16,559 bases of DNA from Anaerolineae bacterium (GCA_003524705.1 DQGV01000170.1:663-17221); one strand, 5' to 3'; counted from the first letter of the stretch, positions 5,520 through 12,970 are shown. Notes: generated from the letters alone by a model not told the origin. Numbers and translations are program-made.

Positions 5520-7853
5520 ATGGAAAAGACATCTGCCCGCTGGTGGGATTTGCCCTCCGCGATTTTGTTATTTCTTCTGGTTTTATTTTCAGCCTGGCGC
5601 GTACAAGTGACTGATTGGACAGAAGGATTAAACCTCATCCGCAATTTAAGCATCTTTGGTTTATTTGTAGGGTTGGCATTGGGGCAAAGTAAATTTCAAA
5701 AACGAACTGTGATTTTATTATCCATTGCCTACATGATTGTATTTTTTATCTGGCAATGGTTATGGTTTATTGACTTTTCAAAAGAGCAGACCTATTTAGG
5801 CGAACAACTTTTAATTTTATTTGGCAGAATATTCACGAACATCAATGAATTTTTTGCTGGGCGAGAAATAGATGACCAATTTTTCGTGATGGCATTGCTA
5901 TGCTTTCCATATTGGTTTGTTGGGTTATATAGCGGCTATCAAATGACCCGTCATGCGAATGTTTTAGCGTCTGTATTACCAGCAGGCGTGTTGATGTTCA
6001 TCGTCCATAATTATCATTACACCACCAAACAGTATGGTTGGATGTTTGGCGTTTATTTGTTCCTTGTTCTGTTATTCGTGAGCCGACAAAAATTTATCAA
6101 AGACAAAATCAAATGGGTAAAAGAAAGAGTGATATTTTCACAAGAAAGTGGCTTAGATATTACCAGCACCACTTTATATTTATCTTTAGCAGTGATTGCG
6201 TTTGCATGGTTTATTCCATACACATTGCCTGCCAGAGCAGAAGCACGTGAGGCTTGGAAAGAGACTTTTGGCGATTGGTTTTCAGGTGAACGCTTTGAAA
6301 ATATGTTTTCTTCAATTAACAAAGAAAAAAAACCACAGCCGAGAAATTTTCAGACTGAACTTTCGTTAGGCACGCAAACTTCACAAAGCGATGCGGTTAT
6401 CTTTTTGGTTTACACAACGCCGAGCGCGCAAGAATTTCCACGTTTGTATTGGCGCGGACAAATTTATGATTACTTTGAAAATAACAAATGGTCAGTGACG
6501 AGTCAGGCAGAAAGCCGTTATAACAGCACTGGCGATTTAGAAATTCCAGATACTCAAAATCGCACACGCTTAAGTTTTACGTATGATGTTTATACCGAAG
6601 GTCAGTTTGTTTTATATTCTGCATCGCAACCGATTTCTATCAATCACAATGCTATTATTTTGCACAGCACAATCTCCGATGAAAATGTAAATGAAGAAAC
6701 GCTAGACATCATGGCATTGCGTGCCTCGCCACCATTAGAAGCAGGTGATTTGTATCGCACCAATGCCTTGATGGCAAACCCTTTAATTTCTGAATTACAA
6801 AATGCAGGTGATGATTACCCTGATTGGGTGAAAGAAAAATATTTACAACTGCCTGATGATTTTTCGCCTCTGATTCGTGACTTGGCACTTGAGATTACCG
6901 CGCAGGCAAATACACCCTTCAACAAAGCAACTGCCATCACAAATTACTTGCGGAGTGAAATCACATACGCGCCAGCCATTTCTATCCCTGACGATGTAAC
7001 AGACCCATTAGAATATTTCTTACTTGAAAAGAAACAAGGCTTTTGCAATTACTCTGCTACTGCACAAGTATTGATGCTTCGCTCTATCGGAATCCCTGCA
7101 CGCTTGGCAGTTGGATATGCTCAAGGCGAAGCCAATGTTCAAAATAGCATTTATACAGTGCGCGAAAGAGATTTGCACGCTTGGCCCGAAGTGTACTTCC
7201 CTGAATATGGTTGGATTGAGTTTGAACCGACTGGAAACCAAGCACCATTAACTCGTCCTGAAGAACGCGAAGAACGAGCAAGCAACATCAACCCATTTGT
7301 GCCAAACCGAAATCTTCCGTTAGAGGAAGAGGAACAACTTCCCCTTGAGATTGAGGCGAATGAAGAAGATGCAGAAATTCAACCGCTGTTGACTCAAAGT
7401 CAAATGCGTTGGTTCAGTCTATCCACTGGAATTATCGTATTGGGCTTGATTGGATTCTTTATCAAACGCAGATACGCACCCGATAAAAGTATGGCGTTGA
7501 TTTTGAAAAACACATTTGAAAAATGGAATTGGAAAATACCTGATTGGCTAAATCAATTTTTAACGTGGGCAAATTTACCCAGCATTGAAAGAAACTTTCA
7601 TGCGATAAACACAAGTTTGCAATGGATGGGCATTTCGCAACCGATTCATGCCACCGCAGTGGAACGCGCGAAGGCGCTACAAAAAAAATTACCGTCTGCA
7701 AATGATTCGATTGAAGTTTTGTTGAGAGAACATCAATCGGCATTGTTCAGTTCGCGTGGCGGAGATGAGAAACTTGCCCGCCGTGCGGCATGGAATATTT
7801 TGACTCAGACAATTTCAGCACGCCTAAAATTCTTTTTTATGGGATACAATTAG
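5520..7853 (+). CDS. Membrane-anchored transglutaminase-like (TgpA-type) cysteine protease/transpeptidase
   Basis: The 777-residue protein has about six N-terminal membrane helices (residues 12-235), an extracytoplasmic region, a transglutaminase-like core (about 435-575), an acidic linker, a last membrane helix (about 634-652) and a cytoplasmic tail of about 125 residues. This is the TgpA/DUF3488-transglut layout. The core shows Cys509 in GFCNYSATAQ, then RLAVGY, and His553 in LHAWPEVYFPEYGW. The third triad position, usually Asp in a DPT motif, is Glu569 (FEPT). Reactions known for the fold are peptide hydrolysis or transfer; the substrate is unknown. Start: the ATG at 5520 has no Shine-Dalgarno but sits where a promoter would put +1; an ATG at 5478 would add 14 residues ahead of the first membrane helix. 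The cyclase gene follows after 27 bp. The tail lacks an obvious DUF4129 match. Confidence 0.9.
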   Translation: MEKTSARWWDLPSAILLFLLVLFSAWRVQVTDWTEGLNLIRNLSIFGLFVGLALGQSKFQKRTVILLSIAYMIVFFIWQWLWFIDFSKEQTYLGEQLLILFGRIFTNINEFFAGREIDDQFFVMALLCFPYWFVGLYSGYQMTRHANVLASVLPAGVLMFIVHNYHYTTKQYGWMFGVYLFLVLLFVSRQKFIKDKIKWVKERVIFSQESGLDITSTTLYLSLAVIAFAWFIPYTLPARAEAREAWKETFGDWFSGERFENMFSSINKEKKPQPRNFQTELSLGTQTSQSDAVIFLVYTTPSAQEFPRLYWRGQIYDYFENNKWSVTSQAESRYNSTGDLEIPDTQNRTRLSFTYDVYTEGQFVLYSASQPISINHNAIILHSTISDENVNEETLDIMALRASPPLEAGDLYRTNALMANPLISELQNAGDDYPDWVKEKYLQLPDDFSPLIRDLALEITAQANTPFNKATAITNYLRSEITYAPAISIPDDVTDPLEYFLLEKKQGFCNYSATAQVLMLRSIGIPARLAVGYAQGEANVQNSIYTVRERDLHAWPEVYFPEYGWIEFEPTGNQAPLTRPEEREERASNINPFVPNRNLPLEEEEQLPLEIEANEEDAEIQPLLTQSQMRWFSLSTGIIVLGLIGFFIKRRYAPDKSMALILKNTFEKWNWKIPDWLNQFLTWANLPSIERNFHAINTSLQWMGISQPIHATAVERAKALQKKLPSANDSIEVLLREHQSALFSSRGGDEKLARRAAWNILTQTISARLKFFFMGYN

Positions 7854-7871
7854 TAGATATTAAACTAATTG
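7847..7871. promoter_or_regulatory. 8-bp inverted repeat across the transglutaminase-cyclase junction
   Basis: CAATTAGT (7847-7854) and ACTAATTG (7864-7871), separated by 9 bases. The left arm covers the transglutaminase stop codon, and the right arm ends 9 bp before the cyclase ATG. TACAAT at 7845-7850, overlapping the left arm, could be a -10 box, but no good -35 is seen. It could be an operator or a hairpin that limits coupling between the two genes. Confidence 0.35.
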
Positions 7872-7880
7872 GCATCTCGA

Positions 7881-9593
7881 ATGGCTTCCGAAAATACTCG
7901 CCCTAGTACATTGCACGACCAATTACTAACGCTTGCCGCTATGGCAGGCAAAGTTCGCACAGATTTTAGCGCGAATAAAATTCAACTCCCCAAAGAAACT
8001 ACAGACAATTTACATCACTTACAAACTACGCTAGAGCAATTAAGCGAAAAGATTGAAGTGTTTCAAAATGAACATGGCAATATGATGGCGTTGGCGCAAG
8101 TGGGTCAGGTGATTAATTCATCGCTTGAGTTAGATGAAGTGTTGCGCATTGTGATGGATAACATTGTGCGCCTGACAAAAGCCGAACGCGGCTTTTTGAT
8201 GTTACGTGATGACAAAGGTGAAATGGTGGCGCGAGTAGCGCGCAATTGGGAAATGGAATCGATCAATTCTTCGGAGAAAAACGTCAGCCGAACGGTTGTG
8301 CAAAGAGTGATTGATTCGGGTGAGTCTATCGTCACTACCAATGCGCAAGAAGACCAACGTTTTGTAGGTCAAGAAAGTATTGTGGCGTTTAATTTACGTT
8401 CGATTTTATGCGTGCCACTGAAAGTCAAAAATGATTTAATCGGCGTGATATATGCTGATAACCGTATTCGCACTGGCATTTTTGCAGACACTGAAAAAGA
8501 TTTGCTAGAAGCATTTGCCAACCAAGCCGCGGTGGCGATTGATAATGCGCGTTTGTTTTCATCGCTCAAACATTCATTGGAAGAAGTAACCGCGTTGAAA
8601 AATTTGATGGATAACGTCTTCGCCTCTATCGCCAGTGGAGTCATTACCGCTGACGTTCAAGATAATATTACACTTGCGAATCGCGCCGCTGAAAATATAC
8701 TTGGCTCACCACCTGAAGAAATTATCGGGCATAGACTTAACGAAGCATTATCTTCTGTTTCAGCAGAATTAGAACCGCACCTTAATGAAGTTCGCAAAAC
8801 AGATAAAGCGATTGTGGATTTGGAAATTAGTCATACCTCTCCAAAACGTGGCAATGTAGATTGGCGTTTGAATCTTTCTCCGCTGAAAGACGCGGGACAA
8901 AAAACTCAAGGCGTGGCAATTGTTTTAGACGACCTCACAGAACGAAAAAGGTTAGAAGCGCAACGTCGCTTGTTTGAAAGAATGGTCTCCCCCGCCGTCA
9001 TTGACCAACTCGACCCGAACAGTTTGCAACTCGGTGGCAAGCGTGTAGAAATCACAACCTTGTTTGCAGACATTCGCGGTTTTACAACCTATAGCGAAAA
9101 ACTCGCACCAGAAAAATTGGTGACGATTTTGAATTTGTATTTAGCCGCCATGGCAGAAGCAGTGCTGGCACAAGAAGGCACGATTGATAAATTTATGGGC
9201 GATGCCATTATGGCGTGGTTCAATGCGCCTGTGCCACAAAAAGACCATACTTTACGCGCTGTGAAAACTGCTTTGGCGATTCGTGAATCAATTGAAAAGT
9301 TGTATAAAGAATTACCAAAAGATGCGCATTTGGCATTTGGGGTTGGGATTCATGTTGGCGAGGCAGTCTTAGGTTTAATCGGTACTGAAAAACGTTTGGA
9401 ATATACCGCTATCAGTGACTCGGTGAATACTGCCAAACGCATTCAAGAAAACTCTGCCAACAATCAAATTTTGATTACCAAAGATGCACATGAATTGGTC
9501 AAGAAACATATTGAAGCCAAACCTCATGCTGAAATGGGCGTGAAAGGCAAAACACAACCGATTGAGGTGTATGAGGTGTTGGGGCTGAAGTAG
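7881..9593 (+). CDS. GAF-PAS-class III adenylate cyclase
   Basis: A soluble sensor cyclase that should make cAMP from ATP. The 570 residues hold a short N-terminal helical region (1-65), a GAF domain (about 68-225), a PAS domain (about 240-350), a short linker helix and a class III catalytic domain (about 390-565). Catalytic residues are complete: metal Asp397 (FADIRGFT), adenine-reading Lys437 and metal Asp441 (DKFMGDAIMA), Thr509 in the second base-reading position, and transition-state Asn516 and Arg520. The Lys/Thr pair is that of class IIIb enzymes, many of which respond to bicarbonate. One catalytic domain means a homodimer. Start: the ATG at 7881 is preferred over a TTG at 7869; neither has a Shine-Dalgarno. 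No membrane helix is present. The gene is 27 bp after the transglutaminase gene and ends before a convergent terminator. A guanylate cyclase is unlikely given Lys437. Confidence 0.94.
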   Translation: MASENTRPSTLHDQLLTLAAMAGKVRTDFSANKIQLPKETTDNLHHLQTTLEQLSEKIEVFQNEHGNMMALAQVGQVINSSLELDEVLRIVMDNIVRLTKAERGFLMLRDDKGEMVARVARNWEMESINSSEKNVSRTVVQRVIDSGESIVTTNAQEDQRFVGQESIVAFNLRSILCVPLKVKNDLIGVIYADNRIRTGIFADTEKDLLEAFANQAAVAIDNARLFSSLKHSLEEVTALKNLMDNVFASIASGVITADVQDNITLANRAAENILGSPPEEIIGHRLNEALSSVSAELEPHLNEVRKTDKAIVDLEISHTSPKRGNVDWRLNLSPLKDAGQKTQGVAIVLDDLTERKRLEAQRRLFERMVSPAVIDQLDPNSLQLGGKRVEITTLFADIRGFTTYSEKLAPEKLVTILNLYLAAMAEAVLAQEGTIDKFMGDAIMAWFNAPVPQKDHTLRAVKTALAIRESIEKLYKELPKDAHLAFGVGIHVGEAVLGLIGTEKRLEYTAISDSVNTAKRIQENSANNQILITKDAHELVKKHIEAKPHAEMGVKGKTQPIEVYEVLGLK

Positions 9594-9596
9594 GTA

Positions 9597-9638
9597 AGAG
9601 AGTAGAGAACAGAGAGTAGTTATTAGTAAATAGTAATT
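9597..9638. repeat. Degenerate tandem array, 6 units of exactly 7 bp, after the cyclase stop
   Basis: Heptamers start at 9597, 9604, 9611, 9618, 9625 and 9632, and every one begins with AG. Units 1 and 3 are identical (AGAGAGT), while the last three are AT-rich (the last is AGTAATT). So the array has two halves with different sub-families. It starts 3 bp after the cyclase stop and ends 3 bp before the terminator stem. Confidence 0.8.
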
Positions 9639-9641
9639 TGA

Positions 9642-9670
9642 AAAGAGGCTTTCAAAATGAAAGCCTCTTT
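9642..9670. terminator. Bidirectional intrinsic terminator between convergent genes
   Basis: A perfect 13-bp stem (9642-9654 with 9658-9670) with a 3-base AAA loop, core GAGGCTTTC/GAAAGCCTC, with A runs on one side and T runs on the other. It serves the cyclase message on the plus strand and the M20 peptidase message on the minus strand. The M20 stop codon (9671-9669) overlaps the stem by 2 bases. Confidence 0.92.
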
Positions 9671-10757
9671 ATTTATCATCAACTACTTTTTCAACAAAAC
9701 TAACAATTGATTTTATTCCTTTTTCAATCGGTTCTACATCAAGATATTCATTAATTGTATGTGCCCCCCCACCACTTGTGATTCCCAACACCACTGCTGG
9801 AATATTTTGACTCAACGGAATATTTGCATCCGTCGAACCTGATGTAAGAGTTGCAGTCACATCTTGTTCTTCCACACATTGCACAGCCAATTTTATAAAT
9901 TCATGCTCAGCAGATATTTCACCCGCAGGTCTTTCACCAATCACTTCCGCCATAATTTTCACATCACTACGGTCTGCTTTAATTAAAATGTCTTCCACCT
10001 GACCAATCAATTTTGCTAACGTCTTCGGGTCTTCCGAACGCAAATCCAATTCACATTTCGCTTCCGATGCCAAAACATTCACACCCGTTCCACCTTGAAT
10101 CACACCCACATTCATCGTTGTGCGCGGTTCTTTCGGCAAACGCAACGACGTTAATTTTGTAATCACACTCGCCAACTCATGCACAGCCGATGGCGAACCA
10201 TAATCAGACCATGAATGTCCGCCCGCCGTTTTGGCTGTAATCCGATAACGCTTGACTCCAATCGCCTTATGATACACATGCCCCAACGCCAACCCTTCCA
10301 ACACCAAATAACCAATCACACCACTGCCAAATTTTTTCACAACTTCTTTCATCCCGCATAAATCTCCAAGCCCTTCTTCCCCTACATTGGCTACAAACCA
10401 AATATCATGATTCAATCTATTTTTGATTGACCAAATGATTCCAAACAAAGATGCGACACCGAGAGAATTATCTCCAATGCCCGGCGCGATGACTTTCCCC
10501 GCTTCTTTCTTAACTTGTAGCTGGGTGCCCCGCGGAAACACTGTATCCAAGTGAGCAGTGACAATCAACGGTTTGGCATTTTTCACTTTCCCCGGCATTC
10601 TGGCATACACATTTCCAATTTCATCAATCGAAACATCTTTCAAATTTTCTTTTTCAAACAAATCGCGCACAAATTCCGCGCGCGTTTTTTCCTCAAACGT
10701 TGGCGCCGGGATTTGTTGAATCTGAATCGCAAGGTCAAGAAGGTTAGTTAAGTTCAT
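9669..10757 (-). CDS. M20-family metallopeptidase (PepT/ArgE/CPG2 superfamily)
   Basis: A predicted cytosolic, co-catalytic zinc enzyme that cleaves a peptide or N-acyl amino acid; the exact substrate is not readable. The 362 residues contain the metal-binding set: His69 and Asp71 (TAHLDTVFP), bridging Asp96 (GIGDNSLG), catalytic Glu127 and metal Glu128 (NVGEEGLGD), Glu154 and His333 (GGGAHTINEY). The dimerisation (lid) domain lies at about 170-285 with the usual GGHSWSDYG segment. The layout is nearest to tripeptidase T-like or di/tripeptidase members. Start: the ATG at 10757 directly abuts a heptamer array with no Shine-Dalgarno; no better start exists downstream before the conserved region. 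It is the last gene of the minus-strand run and ends in the shared terminator, 44 bp after the PfkB stop. Confidence 0.92.
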   Translation of the reverse strand: MNLTNLLDLAIQIQQIPAPTFEEKTRAEFVRDLFEKENLKDVSIDEIGNVYARMPGKVKNAKPLIVTAHLDTVFPRGTQLQVKKEAGKVIAPGIGDNSLGVASLFGIIWSIKNRLNHDIWFVANVGEEGLGDLCGMKEVVKKFGSGVIGYLVLEGLALGHVYHKAIGVKRYRITAKTAGGHSWSDYGSPSAVHELASVITKLTSLRLPKEPRTTMNVGVIQGGTGVNVLASEAKCELDLRSEDPKTLAKLIGQVEDILIKADRSDVKIMAEVIGERPAGEISAEHEFIKLAVQCVEEQDVTATLTSGSTDANIPLSQNIPAVVLGITSGGGAHTINEYLDVEPIEKGIKSIVSFVEKVVDDK

Positions 10758-10799
10758 AGGGAATAGTGAATAGTAATTCGTAAATCAAAAATCGTAAAT
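10758..10799. repeat. Degenerate tandem array, 6 units of exactly 7 bp, between PfkB and M20 genes
   Basis: Heptamers start at 10758, 10765, 10772, 10779, 10786 and 10793; all end in T. Units 4 and 6 are identical (CGTAAAT), and unit 3 (AGTAATT) is identical to the last unit of the 9597-9638 array. The array fills the whole gap between the PfkB stop (10804-10802) and the M20 start (10757-10755) apart from two bases, so the M20 start codon directly abuts it. Confidence 0.8.
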
Positions 10800-10801
10800 C
10801 G

Positions 10802-11806
10802 CTAAATTTGGCGTGCCATTTCTTTTAAAGCATGCAATCTTGCTTCGGCAAGTCCGGGCATTACATCTAATGGATAAAACGCTCCGCTTCCTTCTACTTT
10901 CAACGAAGCAGAGACATTGCCATGCAACACTGCTTGAAGCGGGTCGCCTGTTTTTTGAAAGCCTGCTAAAAATCCACCACAGAATGCGTCACCTGCACCG
11001 GTTGGGTCTGCCACTCGTGATGGATACGCAGGGATTTCATATTTCTTTTTGCTTACAGAATCATACATGATTTGTCCTTGTGCACCGCGTTTGATAACAA
11101 TAAACTTCACGCCATAGTCACTGACTTGTTTTGCCATGTCCCATAAATCATTTGTCTCGCCCCAAAACAAAGCACGCATTTCTTCTTCTGATGGATGAAA
11201 GGCTGTGACTCCTTGTAACACGAGTCTTAAATCACGCCAAAAGCGTGGACTCATGTATGCGGGAGCCGGATCAAGTGTCACCGTTTGTGATGAAGCGTTT
11301 TTGAAAAGTTTTACCATCTGACTCTGACTCGCAAAATCAAATGGGCAAAGATGAATGTGATTCACATCATGATATTCTTTTGGAATATCCATTGCAGAGG
11401 GCGAAGACGAATCCATTGTGCGTAAATCTTTGATGGTTTCATCACGCGGCTGATAGCCAAGCAATGTTTTTGGAAAGGTCATTTCGCGTCGTGCAAAATG
11501 TGAAACGACACTGGTATGACTGCGTTCGTGCGTATCGGTGTAAGCGATGAAACTTCGCAAATCAAAATTTTCTTCAGCAGTTTCGATACCGCGAATATCA
11601 AAGCCTCGTTTTTGAAATTCACTTAACCATTCTTGTGGATATTCTTTTGTGATGCGAGCCACCATGCCAATGTTTTTATCCCACACAGCAAGCCCGCCAA
11701 CTGTGTAAATTAAATTTCCGCCGGGCGCATCCAATAATGGACTGCCTTGCGGTGGTAATAAATATTCGCGCGTCAGTTTGCCTGCGATGATGAAAATTGG
11801 TTTCAT
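10802..11806 (-). CDS. PfkB-family carbohydrate kinase (ribokinase-like)
   Basis: Ribokinase-fold kinases phosphorylate a sugar, nucleoside or similar alcohol with ATP; which one is not clear here. The 334-residue protein has the N-terminal glycine motif (Gly29-Gly30-Asn31, then TVGGLAVW) and the strong C-terminal PfkB signature DPTGAGDAFCGGF (267-279) with catalytic base Asp273 and the GAGD anion hole. The substrate lid region is present, and an insertion-like stretch (about 105-145) contains a Ser-rich segment. It resembles the fructokinase/adenosine-kinase part of the family only in general terms. Start: the ATG at 11806 is followed at once by a normal first beta strand (PIFIIAGK); upstream is a nonamer array directly abutting the codon, with no Shine-Dalgarno. 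It lies between the DNA glycosylase gene (66 bp upstream) and the M20 peptidase (44 bp downstream). Family secure, substrate unknown. Confidence 0.9.
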   Translation of the reverse strand: MKPIFIIAGKLTREYLLPPQGSPLLDAPGGNLIYTVGGLAVWDKNIGMVARITKEYPQEWLSEFQKRGFDIRGIETAEENFDLRSFIAYTDTHERSHTSVVSHFARREMTFPKTLLGYQPRDETIKDLRTMDSSSPSAMDIPKEYHDVNHIHLCPFDFASQSQMVKLFKNASSQTVTLDPAPAYMSPRFWRDLRLVLQGVTAFHPSEEEMRALFWGETNDLWDMAKQVSDYGVKFIVIKRGAQGQIMYDSVSKKKYEIPAYPSRVADPTGAGDAFCGGFLAGFQKTGDPLQAVLHGNVSASLKVEGSGAFYPLDVMPGLAEARLHALKEMARQI

Positions 11807-11851
11807 ATTAGTCTTATTGGTCTAATTAGTCTGACTAGTCTAACTGGTCGG
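11807..11851. repeat. Degenerate tandem array, 5 units of exactly 9 bp, abutting the PfkB start
   Basis: Nonamers start at 11807, 11816, 11825, 11834 and 11843; each has A at position 1, T at position 3 and GTC at positions 5-7. The first two are ATTAGTCTT and ATTGGTCTA. The first base lies directly next to the PfkB start codon (11806). Nine bases further on a second array of the same GTCT flavour, but with 7-bp period, begins. Confidence 0.8.
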
Positions 11852-11860
11852 GAGGTTTTC

Positions 11861-11888
11861 ACCGTCTATCGTCTACCGTCTTCGGTCT
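11861..11888. repeat. Degenerate tandem array, 4 units of exactly 7 bp, over the end of the glycosylase gene
   Basis: Heptamers start at 11861, 11868, 11875 and 11882; all end in GTCT, and units 1 and 3 are identical (ACCGTCT). It overlaps the 3' end of the DNA glycosylase gene: the stop codon (11875-11873) and the codons for the last four residues (DRRR) are array sequence. Confidence 0.78.
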
Positions 11889-12433
11889 TTAACCATCCAT
11901 GCTGGTTTTTTCTTTTCTACTTTTTTATATATCGGGCAACTTTTGACATGTGCGCCGGGCAGATATCCAGTGGACATTAAGAATTCATTCACAATTTCGC
12001 TACCTGTGAAGAAAAATGTTTTCTTAAAAAGTTTTGTCCACCCATCTTTTGTGAGTGGATGATGAAAGTCTAGCCATTTTTTAAATGAGCCATATTCTTT
12101 TTTTAGTTCAACGATTTTTTGAGCATTGACAATCGCCGCTTTAATTTTCAATTTACTGCGAATAATGCCTTCATCATTTAATAATCGTTCAATATCTTTT
12201 TCTTTATATTTAGCAACTTTTTCGATGTTGAAATTATGAAACGCTTTGCGGAATTTTTTTGCGCGTTTGAGAATCAAAATCCATGACAAGCCTGCTTGAT
12301 TAATTTCAAGCACGAGGCGTTCAAACAATGCATCATCATCTTTGATTGGGAAGCCATATTGCGTGTCATGATATGGTTTATTGAATTCATCTTCGGGGTG
12401 GGTGTTGCAGTAATCACAGTAAGTTTGGGGCAT
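11873..12433 (-). CDS. tag: DNA-3-methyladenine glycosylase I
   Basis: Tag removes 3-methyladenine from alkylated DNA as the first step of base excision repair. The 186-residue length matches the family. Conserved features are all present: zinc ligands Cys9, His22, His162 and Cys166, with Cys9-to-His22 spaced as Cys4-His17 in the E. coli enzyme; the PYHDTQYG motif (Tyr21); and the base pocket Glu43 and Trp51 within LEINQAGLSW, followed by ILKRAKKFRKAF. The protein is unusually Lys-rich (many KK pairs), which fits DNA binding and an AT-leaning genome. Start: the ATG at 12433 has AGAGG (12442-12438) 4 nt upstream. The last four residues (DRRR) and stop come from a heptamer array, so this tail is likely not conserved. 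It is one gene of a co-directional run, after the GNAT gene and an inverted-repeat element. Identification is secure. Confidence 0.96.
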   Translation of the reverse strand: MPQTYCDYCNTHPEDEFNKPYHDTQYGFPIKDDDALFERLVLEINQAGLSWILILKRAKKFRKAFHNFNIEKVAKYKEKDIERLLNDEGIIRSKLKIKAAIVNAQKIVELKKEYGSFKKWLDFHHPLTKDGWTKLFKKTFFFTGSEIVNEFLMSTGYLPGAHVKSCPIYKKVEKKKPAWMVKDRRR

Positions 12434-12451
12434 TATTCCTCTTTATTTGTC

Positions 12452-12515
12452 TGTAGGGGCGACTCTTCAAGATTAATAGAATTAATTTTATCATTCAGGA
12501 CGAGTCGCCCTTACA
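12452..12515. repeat. 64-bp inverted-repeat element (MITE-like or REP-like) between GNAT and tag
   Basis: TGTAGGGGCGACTC (12452-12465) and GAGTCGCCCTTACA (12502-12515) are inverted copies with one mismatch, which a G-U pair would tolerate. They enclose a 36-bp AT-rich centre. The GC-rich ends contrast with the surroundings, and the GTAGGGGCGA end is of a kind I recognise from dispersed repeats in Chloroflexota and cyanobacteria. It has no coding capacity. The right arm contains the GNAT stop codon (12513-12511). It could fold as a long hairpin in the message and may stop or slow transcription. Confidence 0.75.
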
Positions 12516-12966
12516 ATTGAATCTCCATAATTGGCAAAACCCGTTCTTGACCAAATAGTTCATAACGACTTTCGCTAATCGTTTTCGCTCCCATTCTTTC
12601 ATAAAATGATTCTGCATTCGGGTCTGCTTCAATTTTCAAGATAGATGCACCAAGTATTTTACATCTTTCAAGGGCATGATTAAATAATTGTTTACCAATT
12701 CCTTGACCAATATATTCAGGTAACACCCATAAATTATCTAACCAAAGACCCTCATCATTTTTAATCAGTGAATAGTAAGCAATTGGATTTTCTTCAATCT
12801 TTGCTATCCATGTTTCATTGGCAAGGATATATTCCTCTGTAATCCCTAATCCTTTTGTTATCCAATGTTGAATCCATGCTTCAGGATAATTCCAATGCCG
12901 TTTAGCTGAGATTGCGATTGCTGTCAATGAGTCAGCATCATCTTTTGTAGCACGGATAATTTTCAT
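12511..12966 (-). CDS. GNAT-family N-acetyltransferase
   Basis: Predicted to transfer an acetyl group from acetyl-CoA to an amine; the acceptor is unknown. The single-domain, 151-residue protein shows the GNAT order: N-terminal strand and helix (KIIRATKDDADSLTAIA), then motif A with DNLWVLPEYIGQGIGKQLF, whose GQGIGK is the Q-x-x-G-x-G/A pyrophosphate loop (about residues 87-93), and motif B with ADPNAESFYERMGA, including the usual Tyr near the thiol. The C-terminus ends in a beta strand, and the last codons and stop are supplied by the right arm of an inverted-repeat element. The ATG at 12966 lies only 8 bp after the M24 peptidase stop, so translational coupling is likely; no Shine-Dalgarno is visible in the repeat sequence between them. 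Family is certain, substrate not. Confidence 0.9.
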   Translation of the reverse strand: MKIIRATKDDADSLTAIAISAKRHWNYPEAWIQHWITKGLGITEEYILANETWIAKIEENPIAYYSLIKNDEGLWLDNLWVLPEYIGQGIGKQLFNHALERCKILGASILKIEADPNAESFYERMGAKTISESRYELFGQERVLPIMEIQL

Positions 12967-12970
12967 AAAA

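Noticed and set aside
9597..11888. Regular repeats as possible CRISPR arrays
   Set aside because: Units are 7 or 9 bp and directly adjacent with no spacers; no cas gene is present.
12452..12515. Inverted-repeat element as an insertion sequence
   Set aside because: Only 64 bp with no transposase frame; at most a non-autonomous element.
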